The notes under the pieces: model-generated
The model's input: only the letters and a program-made list of their open reading frames with translations
What the model was told of the DNA's origin: nothing
Databases searched by the model: none
Assembly (NCBI RefSeq): GCF_004342845.1
Contig: NZ_SLXB01000017.1
Coordinates: 1 to 64,000 of the forward strand
Direction: 5' to 3'
Source: Prevotella heparinolytica
Lineage (GTDB): Bacteria; Bacteroidota; Bacteroidia; Bacteroidales; Bacteroidaceae
Length of the DNA: 64,000 nt
In this document: positions 53,509 to 62,630 of the stretch, piece after piece
Layout: each line of letters begins with the position of its first letter
How positions within the stretch are numbered: position 1 is the stretch's first letter
Translations under genes and position numbers: made by a program

Positions 53509-53949
53509 TCAATCTTTCCAATCGTATTCCTCCGTATAACGGTCGTATACGGGTTTCCCGTCCGTACCGCTGCGGGCAAAGAGGTCGGCTATCATCTTCT
53601 GCTCTTCAACGTATAGAGGGCGTTCCTGATGCAAGATGCGATAGTAAGTGGGTTTGGAGAAAGATTGGCGAATTTTGCTTAACAAACCGGTGGCAATGCC
53701 GTAGGGAACCTCGTTGCACAAAGCAGAAATGCCCCATGCCAAGCGCACCTTATCCGCCGAGCGCAAATGAGGACACATGCCCGCCGGCTTCGGATAGGCC
53801 ACGGGGTTGACACAACGGAGCACGACGGGCTCTTTCGGGGCATGGAGAGCCGCAAGGCGATGCAGGCAGTTGTCACCGTGCCGGCAGTCGGCGTTGAAGC
53901 AGTGAACATAGTTTTCGGGAACAAGGCTGTAATCAAAATCAGTATTCAT
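53509..53949 (-). CDS. DUF6078 family protein
   Basis: 146 residues, soluble, no signal peptide. It is rich in Cys and His near the N-terminus (CFNADCRHGDNCLHR, about 17-31) and has another Cys pair region around 46-60 (LRCVNP and GMCPHL), a likely zinc site. I recognise it as DUF6078, a Bacteroidales family whose function I do not know. Its C-terminal half carries YGIATGLLSKIRQSFSKPTYY, which looks helical and basic. It stands alone between array G and proC, with its own -7 element at 53987-53994. Confidence 0.7.
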   Translation of the reverse strand: MNTDFDYSLVPENYVHCFNADCRHGDNCLHRLAALHAPKEPVVLRCVNPVAYPKPAGMCPHLRSADKVRLAWGISALCNEVPYGIATGLLSKIRQSFSKPTYYRILHQERPLYVEEQKMIADLFARSGTDGKPVYDRYTEEYDWKD

Positions 53950-53986
53950 AAGTGCTTTATTTCAAAAAAACATTCCAATGACAGGA

Positions 53987-53994
53987 CAAAGATA
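53987..53994 (-). promoter_or_regulatory. -7 element for the DUF6078 gene
   Basis: The minus strand reads TATCTTTG, a perfect -7 element 38 nt before the start codon. No TTTG lies at the right distance upstream. Confidence 0.4.
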
Positions 53995-54158
53995 GGCATT
54001 ATTCCTTTAACAGCTTACTTTTTTCACTCTCATCCACTGCTCCGCAATGTATAAATCACTATATTTGCTGTCAAAACAACGCACTTAGAGTCTGTTTTGA
54101 GAGCCTTAAATAAGTTTCCCCAATAAAGCCTAAACAGATTCTCAGAAAAGAAACGAAT

Positions 54159-54932
54159 ATGAAAGTAGCGATTATCGGAGCCGGAAACATGGGCGGAGCC
54201 ATCGCCCGAGGCATGGCAAAGGGCAGCATCGTCCCTGCCGGAAACATCACCGTGGCAGACCCCTCGCAAGAGAAATTAGACAAATTGCAGGTGGAGCACG
54301 CTTCCCTGCACGTGACAACCGGCAACCGTGAAGCCGCGGACAAGGCCGACATGATAATTCTTGCCGTGAAGCCGTGGCTGGCGGAGCCCGTGATAAAGGA
54401 ACTGCAAATAGCATCGGACGCCCTTTTCGTATCCGTGGCGGCAGGCATCACGTGCGAACAGCTGGCAGAATACATCGGGAACGACCGGCAGACACTGTTC
54501 CGCCTCATCCCCAACACCGCCATCAGCGAGATGCAGAGCATGACGCTCATCAGCAGCCATAACGCCTCCGCCGAACAAGAACAGTTGATGCTGGACATCT
54601 TCAACGAGATGGGGCTGGCCATGCTGCTGCCCGAAGAGAAGATGGCCGCCGCCACCGCCATGACTTCCTGCGGCATCGCCTACGTGCTGAAATATATTCA
54701 GGCAGCCATGCAGGCAGGCATCGAGCTGGGCATCTATCCCAAAGACGGCATGAAGATGGTGGCACAGTCGGTGAAAGGCGCGGCAGAGCTGATACTGAAC
54801 AACGACACGCACCCCGGCGCGGAAATAGACAAAGTGTGCACGCCCGGCGGCATCACCATACGGGGCCTCAACGAGCTGGAGCACGAAGGGTTCGCATCGG
54901 CCGTGATAAAAGCAATCAAGAAGAGTAGCTGA
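54159..54932 (+). CDS. proC: Pyrroline-5-carboxylate reductase
   Basis: 257 residues. The Rossmann start is VAIIGAGNMGGAIARGM, and the family signature near the C-terminus reads GGITIRGLNELE (about 229-240). It reduces pyrroline-5-carboxylate to proline with NAD(P)H, the last step of proline synthesis. Placing it near the arginine genes fits shared glutamate-derived intermediates, but it has its own transcription unit, because array G and a leftward gene intervene. An imperfect hairpin (arms around TCTGTTT and AAACAGA, 54091-54140) lies in its leader. Confidence 0.94.
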   Translation: MKVAIIGAGNMGGAIARGMAKGSIVPAGNITVADPSQEKLDKLQVEHASLHVTTGNREAADKADMIILAVKPWLAEPVIKELQIASDALFVSVAAGITCEQLAEYIGNDRQTLFRLIPNTAISEMQSMTLISSHNASAEQEQLMLDIFNEMGLAMLLPEEKMAAATAMTSCGIAYVLKYIQAAMQAGIELGIYPKDGMKMVAQSVKGAAELILNNDTHPGAEIDKVCTPGGITIRGLNELEHEGFASAVIKAIKKSS

Positions 54933-54990
54933 CAAAGCCTGTTCAAAACAATATTCCTCACAACTTATAACAGTTTAAATATCAACTCAA

Positions 54991-56790
54991 ATGGATTTGA
55001 ATCTTGCGGATATAAAAGAAGAGGTGCTCGAATTTATCATTGAAGGGGCACAAACCGAGGTTCGCATTCTGACTGTGGCTGATAACCGATTATACATTTA
55101 CAAAGAAAAAACATTCGTCCCCGACGAATTGGATTTTCAAACAACTATCACGCTTATACATCCGGAAGATGCCCCCGGCTATGTGCAAATGTTCAACGAT
55201 ATTTCAACGGGCAAGATACATAAAAACCGGAAAGATTTCAGAATAAGAAGCGGTGATGGAAGTTTTCGCCTCCACCGCATTCACTGCATGCGCCACGCAG
55301 ACCATCTGGGTAAAACGGACTACATCCTCTGCACCCAACGCGATATAACCGCCCATGCAAGGAAGGCTGAGAGGAATACGGAATTGGCCAATTATACCAA
55401 TCATGCCCACCTGATAAACCAAAGCTGCGGCATCACCCTCTGGCGCTACAATCCATATACGCGCATCTTCCACAACATCGACCCCTATCTCGATGAATAC
55501 GAGCCGGACATGACAGCCGAACAGCTATTGCAATTCACCCACCCCGACGACAAAGAGACAGTGAGCAAATACCTTGAACGCAGCGAAGCCCTTTGCACAC
55601 AGATGCAGCAGTTTCATTGCAGCTGTGCATGGGAAAACGGCATGGATTATCACTACTACAAATTCATCCAGATTCCTCTCTTCGACGAAGAAGGCAAACT
55701 GAAGGAATACGGCATTGCCCGCATAGACGAAACAGAGAAGGCACAGACCGAACAAATGCTCCGCATCTCGCAAAAAGTGGGCAGAGTAGGCTCATGGAGC
55801 ATAGACTATCACACAGGCAAATGTGTGTATTCCGAAGAGCTGAAACGACTATTGGAAGTAAATGAATACACCCCGGACTTCAGTATCCACAACCACGTAC
55901 ACGCAGACGACAAAGCCGAATTTGAGCGCATCATAGCCGAAAACAAGGTGCAGGGAACCGATTACTCCTTCATCATGCGATTCAACACGACAACCGGGCA
56001 GGTGAAATGGATGGAGTTCCGAGGCACAGCCATCAAAAACATAGAAGACAAGGTAGTGGGCTACTACGGCACACTGACCGACGTGACCGACATCTATCTG
56101 GCCCGACTGAAAGCCGAGGAGAGCGACCGGCTGAAGACGGCTTTCCTTGCCAACATGAGCCATGAGATACGCACACCGCTCAATGCCATTGTGGGATTCA
56201 GCGACATACTGGCCACGGAAGAGGTAAGCCCGGAAGATAAAAAATCGTTTGGAAATATAATCCGGTCGAACAACGAACAATTACTCATGCTGATCAATGA
56301 TATTCTCGACCTCAGCAATCTGGAATCAGGCAGTGTCAAGTTCGTAAAGACCTCTTTCGATGTGGAAGAACTGATGAACGAAATCTATGCCTCCTACCAT
56401 CCCAAGTTTAAAGAACTGCCCATCAAGCTCGTCTACACACCGAGAGGCAAACAAATCACGATGTACCAAGACCGCCAACGCCTGACGGCCGTATTGACCA
56501 ACTTCGTGAACAACGCCATCAAATACACCGACGAAGGCACCATCACCATCGGCTATCAGGAAGAAGCCGAAGGAGTGAAGTTTACAGTAACCGACACCGG
56601 AACGGGCATACCGAACGAGTTGTTGGACAAGATTTTCGACCGATTCGAGAAGTTGGGCTCTTTGGTGAAAGGCACGGGCTTGGGGTTGAGCATCTGCAAG
56701 ACACTTGCCGACTGTATGCATGGAAAGATAGGCGTAGAATCTGCCCCCGGCAAAGGCAGTACCTTCTGGTTCTGGCTGGGACTGAAATAA
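54991..56790 (+). CDS. Soluble PAS-domain sensor histidine kinase
   Basis: 599 residues with no membrane segment. Three PAS/PAC-type modules fill about 25-375, with typical PAC stretches such as YILCTQRDIT and VVGYYGTLTDVTD. The HisKA domain has His391 in MSHEIRTPLNAI. The HATPase domain carries NFVNNAIKYTDEG (N-box), DTGTGIP (G1) and GTGLGLSI (G2). It ends there, with no receiver. It senses a cytoplasmic signal, possibly redox or a small ligand, and needs an unlinked response regulator; no partner is adjacent. It lies 58 bp after proC and may be read through from it. Confidence 0.88.
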   Translation: MDLNLADIKEEVLEFIIEGAQTEVRILTVADNRLYIYKEKTFVPDELDFQTTITLIHPEDAPGYVQMFNDISTGKIHKNRKDFRIRSGDGSFRLHRIHCMRHADHLGKTDYILCTQRDITAHARKAERNTELANYTNHAHLINQSCGITLWRYNPYTRIFHNIDPYLDEYEPDMTAEQLLQFTHPDDKETVSKYLERSEALCTQMQQFHCSCAWENGMDYHYYKFIQIPLFDEEGKLKEYGIARIDETEKAQTEQMLRISQKVGRVGSWSIDYHTGKCVYSEELKRLLEVNEYTPDFSIHNHVHADDKAEFERIIAENKVQGTDYSFIMRFNTTTGQVKWMEFRGTAIKNIEDKVVGYYGTLTDVTDIYLARLKAEESDRLKTAFLANMSHEIRTPLNAIVGFSDILATEEVSPEDKKSFGNIIRSNNEQLLMLINDILDLSNLESGSVKFVKTSFDVEELMNEIYASYHPKFKELPIKLVYTPRGKQITMYQDRQRLTAVLTNFVNNAIKYTDEGTITIGYQEEAEGVKFTVTDTGTGIPNELLDKIFDRFEKLGSLVKGTGLGLSICKTLADCMHGKIGVESAPGKGSTFWFWLGLK

Positions 56791-56829
56791 AATCTACCGC
56801 CACAAAGGTTATATAAACGGCAAAATGGT

Positions 56830-56837
56830 TACCTTTG
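56830..56837 (+). promoter_or_regulatory. -7 element for the XRE-cupin gene
   Basis: TACCTTTG, a perfect -7 element 32 nt before the start at 56870. The -33 position is poor. Confidence 0.4.
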
Positions 56838-56869
56838 CCGATATACAGTAAAGAAAATACATCTACATA

Positions 56870-57424
56870 ATGGACGAACAGATTAAACAAATAGCCGAAC
56901 GTCTGCGCGGACTGCGCGACGTACTGGAGTTGACCATCGAAGACATTGCCCGCGACTGCGACATCTCCGCCGAAGAATACAGCCTTGCCGAAACCGGCGA
57001 CCATGACATCTCCGTCAGCATGCTGCAAAAGATTGCCCGCCGCTACGGTGTGGCATTGGACGCCTTGATGTTTGGCGAAGAGCCCAAGATGACCTCCTAC
57101 TTCCTGACACGTGCCGGAAAAGGAACCAGCATCGAACGCACCAAAGCCTATAAGTATCAATCGCTGGCCGCCGGCTTCATCAATCGCAATGCCGACCCGT
57201 TCATCGTCACTGTGGAGCCGAAGCCCGACGACGTGCCGATGCACTTCAACAGCCATCCCGGTCAGGAGTTCAACCTTGTGCTCGAAGGACGCATGATGCT
57301 CTGCATCGACGGCAAAGAACTGATACTGAACGAGGGGGACAGCCTGTACTTCAACTCCAAGCTGCCCCACGGCATGAAAGCGCTGGACGGGAAAACCGTG
57401 CGCTTCCTTGCAGTCATCATGTAG
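56870..57424 (+). CDS. XRE-cupin transcriptional regulator
   Basis: 184 residues. An N-terminal XRE helix-turn-helix (about 10-62) is joined to a C-terminal cupin_2 domain (about 105-180) with HFNSHPGQEFNLVLEGRM and the second cupin motif GDSLYFNSKLPHGMKAL, where the His residues could hold a metal. Regulators of this type sense a small metabolite through the cupin domain. The gene directly precedes the acyl-CoA synthetase gene (63 bp), so it likely controls it and senses its substrate or product; this is inferred from position. Confidence 0.88.
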   Translation: MDEQIKQIAERLRGLRDVLELTIEDIARDCDISAEEYSLAETGDHDISVSMLQKIARRYGVALDALMFGEEPKMTSYFLTRAGKGTSIERTKAYKYQSLAAGFINRNADPFIVTVEPKPDDVPMHFNSHPGQEFNLVLEGRMMLCIDGKELILNEGDSLYFNSKLPHGMKALDGKTVRFLAVIM

Positions 57425-57487
57425 AAATACAATCCTATGTAACCGGCACATCTGCCATACATTAATATACGTTAGCACATCAGCAAC

Positions 57488-59155
57488 ATGTTAGAAAGAT
57501 TTTTATCGCAAACCTCTTTTTCTTCGCAAGAAGATTTCATCAAGAACTTAAAAATAAATGTGCCGGAGAACTTCAACTTCGGCTACGACATAGTAGACGC
57601 CTGGGCTGCCGAAGAGCCCTGCAAGAAGGCCCTGCTCTGGACCAATGACCAAGGCGAACACCGACAATACACCTACGCCGACCTCAAGACGGAAACCGAC
57701 CGCACCGCCGCTTACTTCCAAAGCCTCGGCATAGGCCACGGCGACATGGTGATGCTCATACTGAAACGGCGCGTGGAGTTCTGGTTCAGCATCATCGCCT
57801 TGCACAAACTGGGTGCGGTGGCCATCCCCGCCACTCACCTGCTGACGAAGAAAGACATCGTCTACCGATGCAATGCCGCCGACATCAAAATGATAGTTTG
57901 TGCCGGCGAAGAGGTTATCATCAAGCACATTGCAGATGCCATGCCGCAATCGCCCAGTCTGAAGACACTGATAAGCATTGGCCCCGACATGCCCTCAGGC
58001 TTCGAAGACTTCCACAAAGGGGTGGAAGCCGCTCCCGCATTCATCCGCCCGGCGCATGCCAACAGCAACGAGGACACCTCACTGATGTACTTCACCAGCG
58101 GAACAACAGGTAATCCGAAGATGGTGGCACACGATTTCACTTATCCGTTAGGGCACATCGTCACCGCCGGATTCTGGCACAACCTGCACCGCGACAGCCT
58201 GCACCTCACCATTGCCGATACCGGCTGGGGAAAAGCCGTCTGGGGAAAACTGTACGGACAGATGATTGCCGGTGCCAACATTTTTGTCTACGACCACGAG
58301 AAATTCACGCCTGCCGACATACTGGGCAAGATACACGACTACCGCATCACCTCGCTCTGCGCACCGCCCACCATCTATCGCTTCCTCATCAAAGAAGACA
58401 TCACCCGATATGACCTCTCGTCCTTGGAATACTGCACCACCGCCGGCGAGGCGCTCAACTATTCGGTCTACGAAACGCTCAAGAAGGTCACCGGCATACG
58501 CCTGATGGAGGGATTCGGACAGACAGAAACCACGCTTACCCTCGGCACTTTCCCGTGGATGGAGCCGAAGCCGGGCAGCATGGGCGTGCCCAATCCGCAA
58601 TACGACATCGACCTGTTGACTCCTGACGGCCGCCCGGCCGAAGACGGCGAACAGGGTCAGATTGTTATCCGTACCGACAAAGGGAAGCCCATAGGACTGT
58701 TCAAAGAGTATTACCGCGCCCCCGAACTGACGGAAGAGGCATGGCACGACGGCATCTACTACACGGGCGACGTGGCATGGCGCGACGAAGACGGTTACTA
58801 CTGGTTTGTGGGGCGTGCCGACGATGTCATCAAGAGCAGTGGCTACCGCATCGGCCCGTTCGAGGTGGAGAGTGCACTGATGACCCACCCCGCCGTGGTG
58901 GAATGTGCCATCACCGGAGTGCCCGACGAGATACGCGGACAGGTGGTGAAAGCAACCGTCGTATTGTCCAAAGAGTATAAGAAGCAGGCGAGCGAAGCGC
59001 TCGTCAAAGAGTTGCAAGACCATGTGAAGAGAGTGACTGCTCCGTATAAATATCCGCGCGTCATCGAGTTTGTAGACGAACTGCCCAAGACCATCAGCGG
59101 CAAAATCCGTCGCGTGGAAATCAGGAAGAACGATGAAAAACAACCTCTCCCTTAA
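57488..59155 (+). CDS. Acyl-CoA synthetase (AMP-forming)
   Basis: 555 residues. The phosphate-binding loop YFTSGTTGNPKMV is at about 198-210. The adenylate motif YTGDVAWRDEDGYYWFVGR is at about 424-442, followed by the hinge DDVIKSSGYRIGPFEVE, and the catalytic Lys lies in TISGKIRR near 537. It activates a carboxylic acid to an acyl-CoA through an acyl-AMP. The overall pattern is closest to medium-chain or acetyl-type synthetases; the exact acid is unknown. The upstream XRE-cupin gene probably regulates it. Its 3' end overlaps the longest possible start of the next gene. Confidence 0.9.
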   Translation: MLERFLSQTSFSSQEDFIKNLKINVPENFNFGYDIVDAWAAEEPCKKALLWTNDQGEHRQYTYADLKTETDRTAAYFQSLGIGHGDMVMLILKRRVEFWFSIIALHKLGAVAIPATHLLTKKDIVYRCNAADIKMIVCAGEEVIIKHIADAMPQSPSLKTLISIGPDMPSGFEDFHKGVEAAPAFIRPAHANSNEDTSLMYFTSGTTGNPKMVAHDFTYPLGHIVTAGFWHNLHRDSLHLTIADTGWGKAVWGKLYGQMIAGANIFVYDHEKFTPADILGKIHDYRITSLCAPPTIYRFLIKEDITRYDLSSLEYCTTAGEALNYSVYETLKKVTGIRLMEGFGQTETTLTLGTFPWMEPKPGSMGVPNPQYDIDLLTPDGRPAEDGEQGQIVIRTDKGKPIGLFKEYYRAPELTEEAWHDGIYYTGDVAWRDEDGYYWFVGRADDVIKSSGYRIGPFEVESALMTHPAVVECAITGVPDEIRGQVVKATVVLSKEYKKQASEALVKELQDHVKRVTAPYKYPRVIEFVDELPKTISGKIRRVEIRKNDEKQPLP

Positions 59156-59171
59156 AACGACAGCCCGATAT

Positions 59172-60416
59172 ATGGAAAAAGATAAACGAACATGGAAGCT
59201 GCTGCCCCTTATCATAGGGGCGACGCTCCTCTGGTTCGGCACGCTATATGCACAGACAAAGGCTGCCGATGATTATCCGCACAACGTCTCGGACACGACT
59301 TCGTTTGCAAAACGATTCATCCACAGACTGGAAGTGGAAGGGCGGGCAGGCTATATCTTCCCGACCAACGCTTTCTTGAAGGGAGAAAACAGCCTGATGA
59401 GGAGAATGGAAACAGCTTATGCCGGTCATCTGAAGTATGCCTTTCAGCTTCGTCCTCACACCACTGCCTCGAAAGCTTATATCGATGCCTACCAAGGCAT
59501 CGGCTTAGGCTACTTCAACTTCGGCAACCGTCAAGAATTGGGCAATCCGCTTGCCCTCTACCTGTTTCAAGGCGGAAGCATCGCCCGGTTCTCTCGCCGC
59601 CTGTCGCTCAACTACGAGTGGAACTTCGGCGCATCGTGGGGCTGGAAACCTTACGACGAGACAAGCAACCCTTATAATAAGATAATGGGTTCTCCCGCCA
59701 ACGCCTACCTCAATGTGAACCTCTATCTGAACTGGGCGCTCTCTCCCCTGTTGGACTTCACGCTGGGAGCTGCCGGAAACCACTTTTCCAACGGAAACAC
59801 CCGATACCCCAATTCCGGTTTGAACACGATAGACTGCAAGATAGGCCTGATATATAATTTCAATCGCAAGGCCGATGAAACGGCAGGTTTACGGACACAT
59901 CCGGCTGTGCCCCCTTTCCCCCGCCATGTCAGCTACGACCTGACTCTGTTCGGCTCGTGGAGGAAGAAAGCCGTGAATGTCCCCGGCGGACAAGTGCCTG
60001 CTCCCGACACCTATCCCGTGTTTGGCTTCGGCCTTGCACCGATGTACAACTTCGGCTACAAGTTCCGTGCGGGCGTTTCGTTGGACGGCGTATATGACGG
60101 CAGTGCCAACATCCGGGCCAATGAAAACTCCCAGGAATTTCTCACTCCGACGGTTGACAAACGATTGGCCTTGGGTTTGTCTGCACGCGGCGAGTTTGTG
60201 ATGCCTTATTTCACCGTGGGCATCGGTCTCGGCGCCAATGTGCTGCATGGCGGCGGCGACATGAATACCTTCTACCAGATACTGGCCCTGAAGATAGACG
60301 TATGGCGCAACTCCTACCTGCACATAGGCTACAGCCTCAGCGAATTTCACGACCCGAACTACCTGATGCTGGGTATCGGCTATCGCTTCAATAACAAACG
60401 TCCGAAGCTGTTCTGA
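59172..60416 (+). CDS. PagL-like lipid A deacylase / acyloxyacyl hydrolase family
   Basis: 414 residues from Met59172; a Met at 59133 inside the previous gene is an alternative. A signal peptide (about 8-28) is followed by an outer-membrane barrel of short amphipathic strands. The segment NHFSNGNTRYPNSGLNTI (about 207-224) matches the PagL-type His-x-Ser active-site strand. The acidic third residue of the PagL triad is not evident at the spacing I would expect. The family removes an acyl chain from lipid A, which affects host recognition. It is longer than Pseudomonas PagL, as usual for Bacteroidetes members. Confidence 0.75.
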   Translation: MEKDKRTWKLLPLIIGATLLWFGTLYAQTKAADDYPHNVSDTTSFAKRFIHRLEVEGRAGYIFPTNAFLKGENSLMRRMETAYAGHLKYAFQLRPHTTASKAYIDAYQGIGLGYFNFGNRQELGNPLALYLFQGGSIARFSRRLSLNYEWNFGASWGWKPYDETSNPYNKIMGSPANAYLNVNLYLNWALSPLLDFTLGAAGNHFSNGNTRYPNSGLNTIDCKIGLIYNFNRKADETAGLRTHPAVPPFPRHVSYDLTLFGSWRKKAVNVPGGQVPAPDTYPVFGFGLAPMYNFGYKFRAGVSLDGVYDGSANIRANENSQEFLTPTVDKRLALGLSARGEFVMPYFTVGIGLGANVLHGGGDMNTFYQILALKIDVWRNSYLHIGYSLSEFHDPNYLMLGIGYRFNNKRPKLF

Positions 60417-60570
60417 CCCAACCCGCCCGCTCCTGCCGCAAGCAGGAACCGGTCGCAGCCATCCACCGGCACATCGGGCAACAGCGCTGAGAAGCTTCGA
60501 GTCAGGAATCCCAAACTGCATACGGGCTGTTTCCTGCCGTTACCGGACAGCCCTCAAACAGAGCTGAAAC

Positions 60571-60702
60571 AAGTTCTTTGCACCTTGTTTGCCAGACACC
60601 GGTCTCTGTCGTGACAGACACTTGTGCCTGACATGACAAAGACTTGTGCCTGTCGTCTTGAACACTTGTGCCTGTCACGTCAAACACAGGCGTTTGACAA
60701 AC
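60571..60702. repeat. 22-bp-period tandem array F
   Basis: Six 22-bp units (60571, 60593, 60615, 60637, 60659, 60681). Units 3 to 5 share ACTTGTGCCTG. The reverse complement core GACAGGCACAAGTGT matches array A at 3134-3243. The array end also forms a hairpin (about 60689-60708, GGCGTTTG with AAACACGCC) followed by TTTT, which may terminate the upstream gene. The 150 bp before the array hold nothing I recognise. Confidence 0.85.
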
Positions 60703-60814
60703 ACGCCTTTTCCCGCCCTCAGACACTTCTCTTCATCCTGCTTCGGAAGCGGGAGAAAGACGACTGAAAAAACAAAAACTTACAGTTTCTCCGTGTAGTA
60801 TGTGTCTAAAGTTG

Positions 60815-60822
60815 TATCTTTG
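60815..60822 (+). promoter_or_regulatory. -7 element of the PASTA-rluA-ddl operon
   Basis: TATCTTTG, a perfect -7 element 27 nt before the start at 60849. The -33 region lacks TTTG. Confidence 0.45.
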
Positions 60823-60848
60823 CCCCGGATAATGTACAACAATAGCTT

Positions 60849-61505
60849 ATGACTATCAAAGAATTTTTCTCTTTCCGGCAAAACAAAAACTTTTGGGTGA
60901 ATATCATCGCAATGGTTGTTGCCATAATTGTCGTGCTGTTCGGAGTTCTGAAAGGACTGGATATATATACGCATCATGGCGATGCCGTGGTTGTGCCCAA
61001 TGTGAAAGGCATGGGAGTGGCAGAAGCGGAAAAGATGTTCCGCAACCGGGGACTGAACTGTGTTGTCTCTGATTCCAACTATGTGAAGACAATGCCTGCC
61101 GGGTGTATCCTCGACTACAATCCGGCCGCCGGACACAAGGTAAAGGAAGGCCGCATCATTTATCTCACCATCAACTCCTTGAACATACCCCTGCAAAGCG
61201 TTCCGGACGTGGCGGACAACAGCTCGCTGCGACAGGCGGAGGCACGCTTGCTGGCTGTGGGCTTCAAACTGGCCGAGATACAGTATGTGCCCGGAGAGAA
61301 GGATTGGGTATATGGCGTGAAGTACAAAGACCGCCAACTGGCAACCGGAGAGAAAGTTCCTGTGGGTGCCGCCTTGACGCTGATGGTAGGCGGAGGCGAA
61401 GAACTTCCGCAAGAAACGGATTCGCTGGAAACAGAGTCGACCGGAACCGACGCCAAGCCTGTGACATCATCCGATAAGTCGGCAACAGACGAATCTTGGT
61501 TCTGA
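60849..61505 (+). CDS. PASTA-domain membrane protein
   Basis: 218 residues. A short cytoplasmic start, one membrane segment (about 17-40, IIAMVVAIIVVLFGVLKGL) and then two PASTA domains (about 43-112 and 113-183), each with the VPNVKGM or VPDVADN start. A Ser/Thr/Glu-rich tail ends the protein. PASTA domains bind peptidoglycan or beta-lactam-like ligands. Unlike in Firmicutes, no kinase domain is attached. It lies at the head of an operon with D-Ala-D-Ala ligase, which supports a cell-wall role. It probably lies in the periplasm, anchored in the inner membrane. Confidence 0.88.
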   Translation: MTIKEFFSFRQNKNFWVNIIAMVVAIIVVLFGVLKGLDIYTHHGDAVVVPNVKGMGVAEAEKMFRNRGLNCVVSDSNYVKTMPAGCILDYNPAAGHKVKEGRIIYLTINSLNIPLQSVPDVADNSSLRQAEARLLAVGFKLAEIQYVPGEKDWVYGVKYKDRQLATGEKVPVGAALTLMVGGGEELPQETDSLETESTGTDAKPVTSSDKSATDESWF

Positions 61506-61562
61506 CGAAGATGGACACCCCTGAAGCGCCAATTGCAAACAGTCGATATAGCAAATGCACAG

Positions 61563-62630
61563 ATGATAGAACTGCCTGACGACATAGAGAATGATGAGTT
61601 GGACGATATAGAACCCGTGGGCGACGAGGCGCAACTCTACGAACACTTCCGCGTAGTGGTGGATAGGGGACAAGAGATGATGCGTGTGGACAAGTACCTT
61701 TTCGACCGACTGACCAATGCCTCGCGCAACCGCATACAGAAAGCCGCCGATGCCGGTTTCGTGATGGCCAACGGCAGACCCGTGAAGAGCAGCTACAAAG
61801 TGAAGCCGCAGGACGTAATCACCGTGGTGATGGACCGCCCGCGCTACGAAAACGAAGTCATCCCCGAAGACATCCCCCTCGACATCGTCTACGAAGACAA
61901 ATACCTCATGGTGGTGAACAAGCCCGCCGGACTGGTGGTACACCCCGGACACGGCAACTATCGCGGCACCCTTGTCAATGCCATTGCCTGGCACATGAAA
62001 GATACCCCCGATTATGACGCCAACGACCCGCACGTGGGGCTGGTGCACCGCATCGACAAGGACACCTCCGGACTGCTGGTGATAGCCAAGACGCCGGACA
62101 CGAAGACCGACCTCGGCAATCAGTTCTTCCACAAGACCACCAAGCGTCGCTATCGTGCACTGGTATGGGGGAATGTGGAACAAGACGAAGGTACCATCGA
62201 AGGAAACATAGGACGAAATCCCAAAGACCGCATGCAGATGGCCGTCCTTCCCGACGACCAAGGCAAACACGCTGTGACTCACTACAGAGTATTGGAGCGT
62301 CTGGGCTACGTCACTCTGCTGGAGTGCATCCTTGAAACGGGGCGCACCCATCAAATCCGTGTGCACATGAAGCACATCGGCCACATCCTCTTCAATGACG
62401 AACGCTACGGCGGTCATGAAATCCTGCGAGGAACTCATTTTGCCAAATACAAACAATTTGTAAATAATTGCTTCGACACTTGTCCGCGGCAGGCGTTGCA
62501 CGCCATGACATTAGGTTTTGTACATCCCGCCACCGGAGAAGAGATGAACTTCAGCTCCGAACTGCCCGACGACATGGTCCGGCTGATAGATAAATGGAGA
62601 AGCTACATCAGTAACAGAGATTTAGAATGA
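61563..62630 (+). CDS. RluA-family pseudouridine synthase
   Basis: 355 residues from the ATG at 61563; the frame is open from a TTG at 61533. An acidic N-terminal stretch is followed by an S4 RNA-binding domain (about 36-90, MRVDKYLFDRLTNASRNRIQ) and the catalytic domain with HRIDKDTSGLLVIAKT, whose Asp (near 165) attacks uridine. The layout is that of RluD, which modifies helix 69 of 23S rRNA. The stop overlaps the ddl start in an ATGA arrangement, indicating coupling. Why an rRNA enzyme sits between cell-wall genes is not known, but I recall the same order in other Bacteroides. Confidence 0.9.
   Translation: MIELPDDIENDELDDIEPVGDEAQLYEHFRVVVDRGQEMMRVDKYLFDRLTNASRNRIQKAADAGFVMANGRPVKSSYKVKPQDVITVVMDRPRYENEVIPEDIPLDIVYEDKYLMVVNKPAGLVVHPGHGNYRGTLVNAIAWHMKDTPDYDANDPHVGLVHRIDKDTSGLLVIAKTPDTKTDLGNQFFHKTTKRRYRALVWGNVEQDEGTIEGNIGRNPKDRMQMAVLPDDQGKHAVTHYRVLERLGYVTLLECILETGRTHQIRVHMKHIGHILFNDERYGGHEILRGTHFAKYKQFVNNCFDTCPRQALHAMTLGFVHPATGEEMNFSSELPDDMVRLIDKWRSYISNRDLE

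Noticed and set aside
58148..59242. A 364-residue frame antisense to the acyl-CoA synthetase
   Set aside because: It mirrors a gene with full catalytic motifs and resembles no protein family.
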